A DNA stretch of 64,000 bases, from NCBI GenBank assembly GCA_023678885.1, contig CM042997.1, forward strand, positions 22,636,064 to 22,700,063, given 5' to 3'. This DNA is from Pogostemon cablin (lineage: Eukaryota; Streptophyta; Magnoliopsida; Lamiales; Lamiaceae). A program made the translations under genes and the position numbers. This document shows positions 24,771-37,321 of this stretch, piece after piece. The notes below the pieces were generated by a model, which did no database searches, was not told the origin of the DNA, and was given only the letters and a program-made list of their open reading frames with translations. Each line of letters opens with the position of its first letter. Within the stretch, counting starts at the first letter, position 1.

Positions 24771-25171
24771 AATAACATGAAAAGGAGGGAATGTCAACAT
24801 GAAAAATGGGTATTGAACCTAGATGAACACGTATTAATGTGAAATGGAGTAATATTTACAGTTTCTAAATTACATACTCTAAAAAGAATTATATAAAACT
24901 TTATAAAAATCATCAGTAATACTCTCCTCACACTTCTCATTAACCTCTTTACATTTTTTTCATTTTTTTTATATCTCATTTACTCTTTCATACTTCAAAA
25001 GTATTAGTAAAATTTCAAAAAACAAATAATTTCACAATGCATTATATTTAAAAATAAAAATAAAAATGACGTTTACCTCACACACCTGACTTTACCATTT
25101 ATGTATAACTTAATAAGAACATACGTCACAATGATCATATGTGACTAATCTGCTTATCTACTATACAATAA

Positions 25172-25380
25172 GGGAGTGTTTGGTTACGAGGTATGGAGAA
25201 GGGAATCTTGGAATGGAATCTATTAAATTTTTTGGTAATGAGGAATGTTTATGGGAATAGAACTTTGATTTCCAACTTTGTTGGAATGAACAAAACTCCC
25301 ACGTAGAGAGGAATGAAAGTCATTCTCTTCTACGATCAAAGCAATACCCTTTACCATTCCACATTATAACCAAAAACCCC
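25172..25380. mobile_element. Short MITE (Tourist-like)
   Basis: Inverted ends GGGAGTGTTTGGTTA and TAACCAAAAACCCC bound 209 bp with no ORF. TAA on the left and TAC on the right could be an imperfect 3-bp target duplication, as in PIF/Harbinger elements. It lies 30 bp beyond the last recognisable exon of the CRM-domain pseudogene, near where the rest of that gene is missing. Confidence 0.55.
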
Positions 25381-25410
25381 TACATGTCTTCAGTTGCACT
25401 TGATGCATAC

Positions 25411-28340
25411 CTTGAGTTTGGCACCTATTTTCTTGTAGTCACTTGGATTCAATCCTTGACAATTTATTCGCACTAGTTCACAGGCTTAAAATGCTTCTCT
25501 GACATTTTTTACAAGGTCACAATAAACACCATTCTTAGCTACAAAACACAAGCATATGTAGATGGTATATTACCAAGGCACAACCTCTAGCAGTATCCAT
25601 TTTCATTCATCAAAAGGAAATATCAGCATTACATACCAAGCTTGCATATAGGAATCAGATCACGCCCCTTTTTCCGCATATCACTTGCTTCTTCTAAAGT
25701 CAAACCCTCAGGAACCTTTCGAATCAATCTTGGGTACACTGGAGCAACAGGTTTCCATAACATGAGAGGAAAACGAGGTCGATATTTATAATTATAGTTT
25801 CACCCCCGGAAAAGGTATATTACACCACCCATACTGAATATAATTTTTCCTCCAGTTTTTTCCTGCCAGTAGCAATAACCATCTCAGAAATAGCAACTAA
25901 AATCAAGATGTAGTATATGTGCCAGAGAAATTATACTGATGCACTAACGGGGACTTACTCCACATGTTTTATTATTTAAAAAAATGGGGCTTTTCATTCT
26001 TATTTTGAGTCAGGAATTGATCAAAAGATAATTCAACAGGTATCTGATACATCAACTTCATGCATATTTACAGAATTAATTCTTAACAAAGAAAATATGG
26101 ATCACAAGATCACACAGTTCACTAATCTCCTTAAAGCCAATACAGTTTCAAAGTATAATTTGATTTGAGAATCATGTCAGTGGCCTGCGATAAACTAATT
26201 ATTAATTTCTGTTGAAAAGGAAATTACACTCCTGGATACTAATGACTAATAACCACCGTGGATAAAACAATCTACAGAAATGCTTCAAGTTTACCTAAGA
26301 GTTCAATTTGTTAAAGTTTTAGAGGAACACAAAAGATGAATGCCATCCTTCCTTTCAAGGCTTCTAAAAGATTGTTTGGTAATTGGTACTTCAAGTCAGT
26401 GCTCGTTGTGTGAGAGAAGAAAGCCCAAGATCATTGCAATTCTTCATAAAATCCCCTTCATTATTATTGTGCTAGATAACTGTGTCTAGAGTATAGAACT
26501 CAATTTTGGAAGCTACTTCTTTAACACATTACCAATCTCCTCTAACACATTGTTGTTAACACAAAATTTAATCCTAATCCTAATCCTAACCCACCAAAAA
26601 TCAAAACAAGCATACGTTGTTACTGTTCATCTGGATGTCAAAATCTACAAGATATTTAGAAACTGATTTTCAAAATCCACCACAAACCCCAAATCAAACA
26701 TACTCTGACACTCTTCATAACATTTATCAACCTACAACTAGCCAAGAAAATTACAGCAGAAATTTATCACCACAATATGAAGAACAAATTATTAAAGGCA
26801 ATCTTATCCTTTTTCCAAACGTCATACTATACCATCAATATTAGTACAATAGTTGCAAATTGCTGCAACTGGGTTTTAAATGACTGTGGCATGATTTTCT
26901 AATTGGTAATATTTTTTCACCAGGAGCAAGCTCCTATTCTTGATTTAAGAACTGATTGTACCTGTTTCCAAAGAAAGACCAGAGGCTTTCAACCTATGAA
27001 TCAGTTTCTACATTATTCTGTGAAATTACATATTATTAAGCACAGTGAAGAAATTTCCAAGCCAGGAGCAACAATAAAATGAAACGTCAATGGCGGAATC
27101 AGGGAGTTCCCTCCCCAGAGATGAGAAAAGGAGTGAATCCCAACAAAGCAAGGATAGAATCACCACAAAAAGGAATTTTGGAATACAAGACATGAAGATA
27201 TTTTCAAATTTCCTATAATATTGTGAATCATTTCCTAAATTTAGAATTACAACGGTTGATTTGAATGAAAAATTAATAAAAGCTGCCTAAGAAATTTATA
27301 CAATGAAAATTAAATAAAGAAAAATTACATGTCTCCAGAGAAAGGACAACAACAATTTCCCAGGATTATTAAAACTCTAAAAAAGATCACTTGATACAGA
27401 ACATGGTCACAAACAAGAATCGAAGAGGCAAACAACAATATTTTTCTTGAATGAAAGAAATTGTTAATTATAAAATTGTGCATTTTCATTTATACAGTAA
27501 AAAATACCCTACAAGAATATCCAAAATGTAAAATTATCTTCGTTGAGGAGAAAGAAGAGCAAGGAAAACATACCAACCTCTGTTCGCGAACATTGTCCAT
27601 ATCTACAGTGCAAACACCCTTGCATTTTATTTTGCACACTCTCCTTCGCTTCCAAAGTGCGAGTATATTGTCCAACATGTTGTGCGTTAGACCATCCCTC
27701 CCTGAAGCGAATAATAGAGTAGTTACAAATACTGAAATAAGGAAGCATTCAAAAATTGATATAGTATGAGTTCCTAACACAGATTCACAACAAGACTCCC
27801 AGAATTTTTGGAAGAAGGGAAATGTAAAATCAAGGCTTGAACTCTATCATGTAAACCATATTCAATGATCCAAGTTAAAACTGCAAAATACTAGACAAGC
27901 GACAACATAATACCCAAGTCAAATGATGCCCTAAAGCTAAAATCAATTCTCTTCAGCCAAAAGTATGATTTCTCTTTAGCTAAAAAGAGACTCCCAAACA
28001 ACCAAATCAGCAAAAAGCACATGGTAGTGTTAGTTAAAACATGCATATTAAGTATAACCCATCAGCTATCAAATATCTATAATTACAGAGCAACACCATA
28101 GTCATCCACGCATACCCATATTCAACTGTCTGCTGGATTTTTTACACCCTAGTATGAGCTCCTCGATTTCCTCTTTACTCAAGGGCTCCCCAAGGATTTC
28201 TTCTCGAGACCTCACATGCTTTGGCCCTGAACCAGGAAGAAAAGGACCCGGTGCCTGAACCGACTTCACGCCCGTTTTATGAGGCGGCGGCAGCTTAAAT
28301 TAATCAAATTCCGGCAGCTTCTTCTTGCTCGGTGGAATTT
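25411..28340 (-). pseudogene. Broken CRM-domain splicing factor gene (CAF-like, probably the mitochondrial type)
   Basis: Four minus-strand exons are readable. Exon 1 (about 28340-28116) contains PGPFLPGSGPKHVRSREEIL. Exon 2 (27701-27578) starts the CRM domain: GRDGLTHNMLDNILALW, then KRRRVCKIKCKGVCTVDM. Exon 3 (25862-25637) has TGGKIIFSMGGVIYLFRG and PRLIRKVPEGLTLEEAS. Exon 4 (25538-25411) has AKNGVYCDLVKNVREAF and INCQGLNPSDYKKIGAKL. The order matches CRS2-associated factors, which help splice group II introns in organelles. Splice sites and phases are mostly kept, but there are in-frame stops: TAA in exon 1 (after PEFD), TGA in exon 3 (after LFRG, where Arg is expected) and TAA in exon 4 (after REAF, where Glu is expected). 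The N-terminus and the exon after IGAKLK are missing. The exon 2-3 join is uncertain. Confidence 0.85.
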
Positions 28341-28554
28341 TAATTCATTAATTAAATTGCATCAGAAGTCCAGCCTTTTTATAGATTTTGGTTTATTTCA
28401 AATTTTTCAATATTTACAATTTAAAAGGCACGTGAGAATTGAGTTTATCGTGATGGAGGATATTTTTTTATTAAAATATTATTATTATTATTGACGAGGA
28501 TGCTACTGTATTGTCAAGTCAGTAAATTCGTCGGGAAATGCCAAATTCATTAGT

Positions 28555-28890
28555 CACGTAACATGCTCCTAATCGATTCCTGCGAAAATGTCAAATTCTG
28601 ACGAAAAATGGGGCAACATAAATGTAATAATGAAGATATTGGGATAAATACCCAAATTTTATATTTTTGGGGACAAAAATTGAATATGGTCAAATTTACA
28701 GGGCAAAAAATATTTTATCCCGCTGAGAATTGCCAAATCCGTTGATCAGGTGACATGCACGTGATTGATTCCGGCGAAAACGGGGTATCATTGGCGCAAT
28801 TATAACGATATTGGGATAAATGCCAAATTTTATCTTTTTTGGATAAAAAATGTACATGGTCAAAGTTAGAAAAATATTTTATCCCCCGGC
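28555..28890. repeat. Diverged tandem duplication of about 180 bp
   Basis: Two imperfect copies share, in order, a CCTGCGAAAA or CCGGCGAAAA block, GATATTGGGATAAAT, CCAAATTTTAT, ATGGTCAAA and ATATTTTATCCC (about 28555-28725 and 28740-28890). No coding potential was recognised. Confidence 0.65.
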
Positions 28891-29279
28891 TCTAATACTA
28901 ATAGGCAATGTTCGTTTTCGAGTTTCAAATCCAGGTTTTGGTTTTCAAAACTCACATCCAGATTTTAAAAAACACTCATATATATACCTACTACATTCTC
29001 TTTCCTCAATTAATACAATTTCTCTCTTTATCTCTCCTCTCTCATTTAACTTTTTAAATAAATAAATAAATTAATACATTGATTTGATATAAAGTTAAAA
29101 CATACCCTACTTAAAATCCAAAACAAACATAAAACACATTATTCATGGTTTTCAAACCCCACATAACCCCAAACCAAATATAATCATAGAGACTATATTT
29201 TTTAGTTTATAAGCTTTAGGATGGACCGGCACTCCATAATCACCCCAAATTAGACCTGCAACGAAAGGAAAAAAAATTA

Positions 29280-29481
29280 CTCCCTCAGCCCACCGAAAGA
29301 TCTTCATTTTACTATATTGGGCGTCCCATCCAAATGTCCTCATTTCTCACTTTTAGTAAAAAGGTACAACATGTGGCCCACCTCTCACTACTAATTTCAC
29401 TATCCACTACACATAAAATAATAATACTCCTTAATCTACGCATGAAAAGCAACCGGTGACGTTTGAGCAGGACGGAGGGAG
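29280..29481. mobile_element. Stowaway-like MITE
   Basis: Ends CTCCCTCAGCCC and GGACGGAGGGAG (inverted relatives), 202 bp, preceded by TA and followed by CA where TA is expected. No ORF. Confidence 0.7.
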
Positions 29482-29616
29482 CATGTAGACCGTTTCATGA
29501 ATTGGATAAAAGATTAATATTTTATAATAAAATTTTATATAGATTGATAAAAAATCATTACCGTCTAATTAAATTATTTCATGAATAATTTGTATTATAG
29601 ATAAAAAAAAATGATA

Positions 29617-29864
29617 CTCTCTCCGTCGCAAGAATACATGTATGTATTGGTGATACGGATCTAAGAAAATAACTTTTTGTTGTAGTGATGTATAAAAGAG
29701 AAGAGGTATTTTGGGTAATTGAATATAATAAAGTTTAGGATATAGTTGAGTTTGATTAGATTAGATTATATATAAAAAGAAAGTGACATTTTTTAAAAAG
29801 TGTACAAATATGTTTTAGATGGATCCAAATAAAAAGTGTCTAATTATTTTTGTGATTGAGGGAG
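29617..29864. mobile_element. Stowaway-like MITE
   Basis: Left end CTCTCTCCGTCGCAAGAAT and right end ATTTTTGTGATTGAGGGAG are inverted relatives, flanked by TA on both sides. It is 248 bp long with no ORF. Confidence 0.75.
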
Positions 29865-29866
29865 TA

Positions 29867-30897
29867 ACATTTTTAAACAAAATTAATACTATATAATCAA
29901 GAAAAACTAAAGCAGTTTTATCTTTAGATGATTACACATAAAACTTATTATCAAATGAAAATCTTTGCACTATTTAAAATTAAAAAATAATTTTCTTAGC
30001 CAGTGAGAATTTATTATTATTTTGTATATTTCAATCTAATACATTTTTAATAGAAATAATTTTTTTATTAATTAAAATAACAAAATTTTCGTATAAATAT
30101 AATACTCTTAATACTAATTAACTTTATCAATTAAATTCGAATGCACAAGTTTAAAATCCCTACCCCTCCATATGCGTCAAATCAAATAACTAACACATTT
30201 TATTATATATTTATTATAAAAATACTTTAAAAAAAAGTAATAATTTTTTTAATCTATGTGTTGAAGCAAAATTGAGATGGAGGAGTATAATTTTGTCAAT
30301 CAATGATGAGTTATAATTCCTCTATTACGAAATTTTATTTGAAGATGTGTTCAGATATGATTTTCTCAAGTTGCATAGATGATTTATAGACCTATCTCAG
30401 AGAATGTAATCTATGAAAATATTTTTCTTTAGAATTTCAAGCCTTATAAAATTAAAAATTAAAAAACTAAAAATGAAAAGACATGAAAAGCTTGAGGAAT
30501 ACTTGTTGGGCCAAACTTTAGAAATAAGTGATTTGGTGGCAAGATTAGGGCAAACTAATTGCAAGGGGAGTGGAATATGGAATATATGTTGCCACACAAT
30601 TTTACAATATACGATGTTTATGTTTCTTAAAGAACACATAAATTATAATGGGAATCCTTGAAATTTAGGAGAAACTTTGTTTGCTAGGTGTATATACACT
30701 AATTTTGCAGACTTTTTGTTAATTGCAAATTCCTCTATAAATTAAATTGAATTAAAAATAAATTTTATTAAAGAAATGTGTGAGTACTTATAGCAGCAAA
30801 GTGGATTGGGGACATTATTATGCAAGAAACTAATTAAACGAGTAATATTTATTTAAACTAATTAAATTACTAAACAAATATTTAATTAAATTATTTG
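29867..30897. other. AT-rich spacer, no gene recognised
   Basis: About 1 kb. Short opposing frames near 30400-30660 contain lysine-rich or hydrophobic runs expected from A/T-rich DNA and show no recognisable domain. Confidence 0.55.
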
Positions 30898-30905
30898 CTG
30901 GAGAG

Positions 30906-31280
30906 TAGACATGCATGGCGGTTCCAAACCGGCGGTTTCGGTTCCGAATCGCCGTTTCCGAAAATGTGGAACCGGAACCGAACCGAGGGTAGAACGGTTT
31001 CGGTTCCGGTTCGAACCGCCGGTTCTGGTTTTTTTATTATTTTTTTTTGTTTTTCAACCTAAAAAAATAAAAAAAAAATTAAAAAACCGTCGGTTCCAAC
31101 CGGGAACCGCCGATTTTAACCCGAACCGCCGGTTCCGATTTCACGAAATGAAGAATCGGAACCGAACCGATATATAGTCGGTTTCGGTTCGGTTTTCATC
31201 GATTCCACAACCGCCGGTTCCGATTGAAACCGCCATTTTCAGTTCCGAACCGGTGGTTCCGGTTAAAATATGCATGTCTA
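30906..31280. mobile_element. Short hAT-type element rich in CCGGTTCC repeats
   Basis: A perfect 8-bp target duplication CTGGAGAG (30898-30905 and 31281-31288) flanks inverted ends TAGACATGCAT and ATGCATGTCTA. The 375-bp body is filled with CGGTTCC and GGAACCG motifs in both orientations, so the element is largely self-complementary. An 88-codon open frame here is a by-product of the repeats. The 8-bp duplication and TAG-starting ends fit a non-autonomous hAT family. Confidence 0.85.
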
Positions 31281-31288
31281 CTGGAGAG

Positions 31289-31915
31289 CACTGAGCAGCC
31301 CAATTTCAGTTATTGTTTATAAAGTCAACGTCAAGGCCTAACTCCAATTATGTCTTTTTCTTTCCATTCTCCTGCAACAATACTAACTTATGATTTTCGG
31401 TTCTGTATGTATTTTAGAATATTTTTTTATTAAAATAATATACTTGAGAAAATGATTATTAAATCCTGCACACCAAGGTAATTTAGGCAAGGACAACTCT
31501 TAAATTACCCAATACACAATAATAGTTATATTCTCTCCATTTAAAAATAAAGTTTTTACTATTTTGCTCACACTTAGCTTAGTCAATACACAATGTTAAA
31601 TTATGCGGTGCACCCAACCTAAAAAAACTTATACACTTATATATAAAAATATATACCAATAAATAAAAATGTATACAATTTGTTAACAAATTTTTTGTTA
31701 GTTCTTTTAAAGAAAAATTGAATGAAAAACTATACAATTATTAAAAAACATATACTATACAATATTAAATAAAAATTTATATACATGTGAACGTATGTGT
31801 GCATCTGAGTGCACGGATAATATTTACATCTTAAATTTTAAGTTGTCCCAAAATAATATTTATATTACCCTATTTGACAGGTAGGACCACGCAACATAAT
31901 TAATATTCTATATTA
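31289..31915. other. AT-rich spacer
   Basis: No gene. Around 31590-31820 there are GGTGCACCCAA and TGCATCTGAGTGCACGG motifs around AT-rich DNA, resembling the repeat family described at 45690-45960. Confidence 0.5.
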
Positions 31916-31920
31916 GACTG

Positions 31921-33126
31921 TGTAGGTACTTGAATTTTATTGTCTATTAAAGGAAAATATGTGACAAATTAATACAGTAATTATCAATTAATTAATTATT
32001 TATTAAGGAATTTAAATAAATAAATTCTTAAAATAAATTAGTGAAAAATTGATAATTGGGACAAATCCAGTCAAATAAGCCCAAGCCTGCAGAATCAGGT
32101 CAAATCAATATTGTCCAATCAAATTATAAGGATGGAAAGGCCCAAGCCCACAGAATTAGGTCAAATCAGCCCTGGGTCTTCCTCAACTTCCACCTATATA
32201 AGGAGCCCTCCTCCATTCATTCCAGACACACTAAAACATATGATGACGCAGAAGCTTTTGAAGAGATCAAGAATACGAGCAGTGCTCCCTTAAGATCTTC
32301 AAGCATCTTCAAGTCAAGAACAGCCTCCGATCAGAGATCAAGGTACTAAGCCCCTCCGATCTGGCGTTCTTCCAGCCATCCGCCTCCGATCAGAGATCAA
32401 GGTGTCAAGCCCCTCCGATCCGGCGTTCTTCCAGCCATCCACCTCCGATCAGAGATAAAGGTGCTAAGCTCATCCGATCCAGCGTTCTTCTAGCCATTCA
32501 CCTCCGATCAGAGATTAAGGTGCTAAACCCCTCCGATCCGGCGTTCTAGCCATACGCCTCCGATCAGGGATTAAGGTGTCAAGCTCCTCCGATCCGGCAT
32601 TCTTCCAGCCAATCGTCTCCAATTAGATATTAAGGTGCCAAGCCCCTCCGATCTGACGTTCTTCCAGCTAATCTTCTCCGATCAGAGATAAAGGTGTCAA
32701 GCCCCTCTGATCCGGTGTTCTTACAGCCAACCGCCTCTGATCAGAGATAAAAGTGTCAAGCCCCTACGATCCGGCATTCTTTTAGTCAATGACTTTCTCC
32801 ACAGAAAACTCTTCAGTCAACGTTCAATAAGAACAAAGGCTCAACGCCTCTAGATCAACGTTACAAGACTACACATTCGAGTTTGGACAAGCTTCATCTG
32901 AAGATCCGGCTCAACACACACGCTGTCAACACAGTCAGCATACACTCCAGTCAAAGAAGTCAAAGTCAACACACACAAGTCAAGTCAAGCCAAATTGGTT
33001 CGAGAGAAGAATCAGAGAATTGATTGAGATTGTAACTCGTTTACATTATCTTTTATATTAAATTCATCTGAATCTTTGTACTCAATTTGTATTTATTTAA
33101 TCATAAATACAAAATTTATTGTTATA
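31921..33126 (+). repeat. 5' LTR of gypsy element (1,206 bp)
   Basis: It begins TGTAGGTACTTG and ends ATTGTTATA (TGTTACA-type end with a mutated last position). A TATA box lies at about 32194. From 32324 to about 32800 there are eight copies of a roughly 58-bp unit carrying CTCCGATCAGAGAT and CCCCTCCGATCCGGCGTTCT. The 3' LTR has five copies, which accounts for the 170-bp length difference. Confidence 0.88.
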
Positions 33127-33197
33127 AATTTTGGCACGTCCAGTGGGACCATCTCTACCTCTCATCTCTTCTCTTCAAAGGCTCAAAGATACAAAGC

Positions 33198-34380
33198 ATG
33201 ACTCCTCTCAGGATTGCAATAAGAAGGTCTTCTTCCTTGAAGCCTTCAGAGCTGCAAACACAAAACATTCAAAAGAAAACTCCACTCAAGATTACGATAA
33301 GAAGGTCTATCACTTCAAAGCCTACAGAGTTGCAAACTGAAGATGTTGAAATCATTAAAGAAAATGAAGCCTCTTTGGAAACAAGTCCTTCAGTTGGAGT
33401 TACTCACAATAAGCCACTACACGGCGACAAAAATTTTGAAAATAACTCCAGCTGCTCAATGCCAAGCTCACCATCTGCCTCAATTGCAGCTGTAGCGATG
33501 ATGATGAGTGCTATAACCATTGAGGAACAACTCGCAAGTATGATGAAAGCCATTGAAGGACTCAACAAGCACATGGAAGCTCAAGATTTAAAAATCTCCG
33601 AACTTATGAAGAAAATAGAGAATGCAGAGACAAGCCGCGCGAATGGAAAACAAGTTGAGGATGAACATGAGGAGGACGACTCCTCAAAACATCATGTATC
33701 TGAAGAAAAGTCAACTGAGGATAAGATACAAATTTCAACTGACGGAACACTTCCTATCAACCAACTAAAGAATATTGTGATAAAGATGATAAAATATAAG
33801 TTTGAATGGAGCTCCAAATCTTCTTCAACCTACGACAAGCTATATACAAAGAGGATTGACAACTTGAGGATGCCAACTGACTACCAACCTCCCAAGTTTT
33901 AACAATTCGATGGCAAAGGCAATCCAAGACAACATGTGGCGCACTTCGTCGAGACATGCAATGATGCTAGGACCTATGAAGATCACATGGTGAGGTAATT
34001 TGTCCGATCTCTGAAAAAAAATGCCTTTGATGGGTATATCGACTTGGAAGCCAACTCCATCGATAGTTGGGGGCAAATGGAAAAAGTATTCCTCAACCGC
34101 TTCTATAGCACACGAAGAATTGTTAGCATGATGGAGTTAACAAATATTCGTCAAGGTGATGAATAATATGTCATCGACTACATCAACAGATGGAGGAGCC
34201 TAAGCCTCAATTGCAAAGAAAAACTGTTAGAAACTTCAGCTATTGAAATGTGCATTCAAGGGATGCAATGGAATCTTCACTACATACTCTAAGAAATTCG
34301 GCCTAAAACTTTTGAAGAGTTGGCTATAAGAGCTCACGACATTGAGTTGAGCCTGACATCAAATCACATCTAATGGCCTT
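33198..34380 (+). pseudogene. Degenerate Ty3-gypsy gag
   Basis: An open frame from an ATG at 33198 runs to a stop at 33900 and includes a coiled-coil-like stretch (IEEQLASMMKAIEGLNKHME) and an acidic linker. Reading on in the same frame gives the retrotransposon gag core: FDGKGNPRQHVAHFVETCN, FVRSLKKNAFDGYIDLEANS, FLNRFYSTRRIVSMMELTN and YINRWRSLSLNCKEKL. Stops interrupt it at 33900, after DHMVR (33996), after IRQGDE (34164), after LHYIL and after SNHI. Gag forms the particle shell of the element. The frame is intact apart from these substitutions, so decay is mainly by nonsense changes. Confidence 0.85.
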
Positions 34381-34479
34381 CTATTCAAGACTCTTATGAG
34401 TTTGAAGACATGCCTACTGATTCATAGAAATGAAGTAGAAGCAAGAGAAAATGACGCATCCCAAGATTGGGGGCAATAA

Positions 34480-37080
34480 ACTATCTAAAAGCCTCAAGTC
34501 AAAGCTCCCTGACATGAGTGAAAACTTTCTACATTACGCTCCTTGATACGATAATCGGTGTTATTTTCACATAGATTTTAGTGTCATTATTATGTATTTT
34601 TGTGTGTTTTTATTCGTATTTGTGTGACTTTTGGTGGAGTTTATGTGATTATGAGAGATGTGGTATGTATTGATAGAAATGTGTAAATGAGCTTAAATAT
34701 GTGCAAAACAGGTCAAAAATAGAGCAAAACGAAGTCGGAAGCTGAAATGAAGAAACTGGACAGGACTCGACCACGCTCAAGTCGAGCTCTAAAGCTCAAG
34801 TCAAGCTGCGTGGTCGAGCTCGGGTCGTGTGTTGCACACGGGCCTGTAATCGAGGCCGTGCGCGGATATCAAAATAAGCTACACGCCTATGAGCGAGGCC
34901 GTGTGTGGAACACGGGTCGAGCTTCGTCAACACACAGTAGCACGCCGAGAAACATGCAAGAACTCGAGTCGAGCTCTGCAGCTCGAGTCGAGTCGTGCAC
35001 GAATTCAGTGATTGTCAGAAAATTTTAGAAACTTCTAGAAGCTTTCATGGGGGTATAAATACATGTTTTGACCACAAAATTAGGAAGGAATCATTTTGGA
35101 TCAGTTTCCACACACACAAAACACCTAAATCACACACATTCATCTCCATCTCTTTCATTCTTCACTTCATCCATTCAAACCACTTGATCTCCTCAAATCC
35201 ATCCACTAATCCATCCATCCACCAATCTAAGAAGAGGAATTCATCATTGGTTGAAGATTGTAGCATGATCAAGGAGGAGAAAGTTCACCATCAAAGGAGA
35301 GCCAACTTACCTTTATTTTGTTATTTTCTTCATTATTTGGCTAAATTAGAGCATGTCATGGATTGTATTGAATTTGTAATGATATGTAGTGGTTAGTCCT
35401 CATGTGAGGCTAGCAATGTGATTGATTAGGAATTATGTAGATTTTGCATACCACATGTTTGATGAAATAATTATTATGAATATTTTCTATCATGAATACT
35501 TATTCTCATTTTATGTATGATTTGTGTGGTTAAATTCTCTATTCATAGTATTAGGATGACCATTCCAATATTGTGATTAGTGGTTTAATTGAATCATTGA
35601 TTGCATGAGATGACTTAGTTAGTATGATGAGAGGTAAGCCATACCCTTCAAGTGCTTAGAACCTCATGATAGGACATTAGTGATGAACTAGTGAGGGGAA
35701 CCCAACTTATGATCATAATACCTTCATGAGAATTGAGAGTAAGAACAATCCTAGGAGATTTAAACTTGTAAAAGAGTTGAGAACCTAATCACCTTGGTCA
35801 TAGGGGTACAAACGTGATTGCCCTTAATATCATAACATGAAAACCATCAATGCATGTGTGTGTGTGAGTCTATATATACCTTATCCATGAATGTTGCTTG
35901 CCTTACATACTTCTTAGATTGTTCTACATTTATCCATCTTCCATGTCCATTGTATCCATCTATCTTTAATTGCTTTCCTAGTTGTTAGTTTGTAGTATAA
36001 TCAATCCTCATTCTTTGATTAGTCTTACTAGAGTGAAACATCTTTCAAATACGGCTACCCACTTTTGCCCTTGGGTTCGATATCTTATAAATTTTGCACT
36101 TGGTCGCTTACGTGCTACACAGGATAGAGTACACTTGCTCTAAATCAATTTAACCAAAATTGAAACCAAGTTTATACGAGCTTAAACTATCTAAAACCCT
36201 CAAGTTACGCACCTTGATATGAGCTAAAACTATCAACAAGCTACGTTCCTTGATATGAGCTTAAACTATCTAAAATCCTTCAAGTCAAAACTTCCTGATA
36301 CGAGTCTAAACTATCAATATCCACACAAAGCTCCTTGATATGAGCTAAAACTATCTACATATTACGCTCCTTGATAGGAGTTAAAACTATCTAAAATCCC
36401 CACATGTTATGCTCCACGACAGGAGCTTAAAACTATCTACATTACGCTCCTTGATATGAGCTTAAAACTGTCTACATTACGCTCCTTGATATGAGCTTAA
36501 ACTATCTACACACAATGCTCCTCGACATGAGCAAAAATTGTTCACATGAAGCTCCTCGACACGAGCTAAAATTGTCTGCATTACGCTCCTTGATATGAGC
36601 TAAAACTATCCACACACAAGGCTCCTTGATACGAGTTTAAACTATCTAAAATATCTCAAGTCAATGCTCCTCGACATGAGTGAAAAATGTCCACACAATA
36701 CTCATTGATACGAGTTTAAACTATCTACACATCAAATCAAATTTCCTTGAGAAAAGACTAAACTCTCTACATATGATGCTCCTTGATACGAGCCTAAACT
36801 ATCTAACACAAATCAAATATAAAGTTTCCTGATATGAGCCAAAACTGTCTACACATTACGCTCCTTGACACAAGCTAAAATTGTCTACAAATCAAACTCT
36901 CAACTCCTCGATACGAGCAAAAACTATCCACATAAGGCTCCTTGACATGAGTATAAACTGTCTACAAGTTCAAATTCAAGACTTATTGACACGAGTATAA
37001 AATGTCAGCAAATTCAAGTCCAACGCTTCTTGATGCACGAGCCTAAACTGCATGTTACTCCTGACCCGGATGAGTATAAA
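34480..37080. repeat. CTCCTTGATATGAGC minisatellite replacing pol
   Basis: Units of about 35-50 bp share GCTCCTTGATA(T/C)GAGC followed by TAAACTATCTA. Roughly thirty recognisable copies occur, heavily diverged, and the array is split by the insertion at 34552-36173. It starts right after gag and ends shortly before the 3' polypurine tract, so it takes up the space of pol. Confidence 0.8.
34552..36173 (+). mobile_element. LTR-like insertion (probable solo LTR) inside the minisatellite
   Basis: The minisatellite breaks off at ATACGA (34546-34551) and resumes at ATACGA (36174-36179), so about 1.62 kb was inserted with a 5-6 bp target repeat. The insert has a promoter-like GGGGGTATAAATACATG (about 35050), no coding frame with a domain, and no internal element region, which fits a solo LTR of another gypsy family. 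It also holds GTCGAGCTC and CTCGAGTCGAG repeats (34760-35000). The ends are not clean TG..CA, so the class is uncertain. Confidence 0.55.
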
Positions 37081-37321
37081 CTGTGTACAACACCCCTATT
37101 CAAAATCAAATCATGTCCTTTTGAACTATATTATGACTTGATCCTCTTCAAAGAGGTACATAGACAGTTTAGTACTCTCCTAAGTTCAGTCATAATTCAG
37201 GTTATTCATATGAAGTTGGTGGGGCAAGCAATAAAATTCAATCATGTTGATCAAGAATGAATTATCACAATTTGTTCACTTCAACACAAAGGCGTCCGTA
37301 AACAAAATGCGAGGGGACATT

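Noticed and set aside
27461..27769. Plus-strand 102-codon frame
   Set aside because: It is antisense to the CRM-domain exon of the CAF-like pseudogene, which explains the conserved sequence.
30911..31177. 88-codon open frame with arginine-rich repeats
   Set aside because: It is fully inside a 375-bp hAT-type element made of CCGGTTCC repeats.
34480..37080. CRISPR-like array of repeats and spacers
   Set aside because: Units are heavily diverged, of variable length, without constant spacers, and sit inside a plant retrotransposon.
37030..37260. 76-codon open frame before the 3' LTR
   Set aside because: It spans the end of the minisatellite and the pre-PPT region of the gypsy element; no domain seen.
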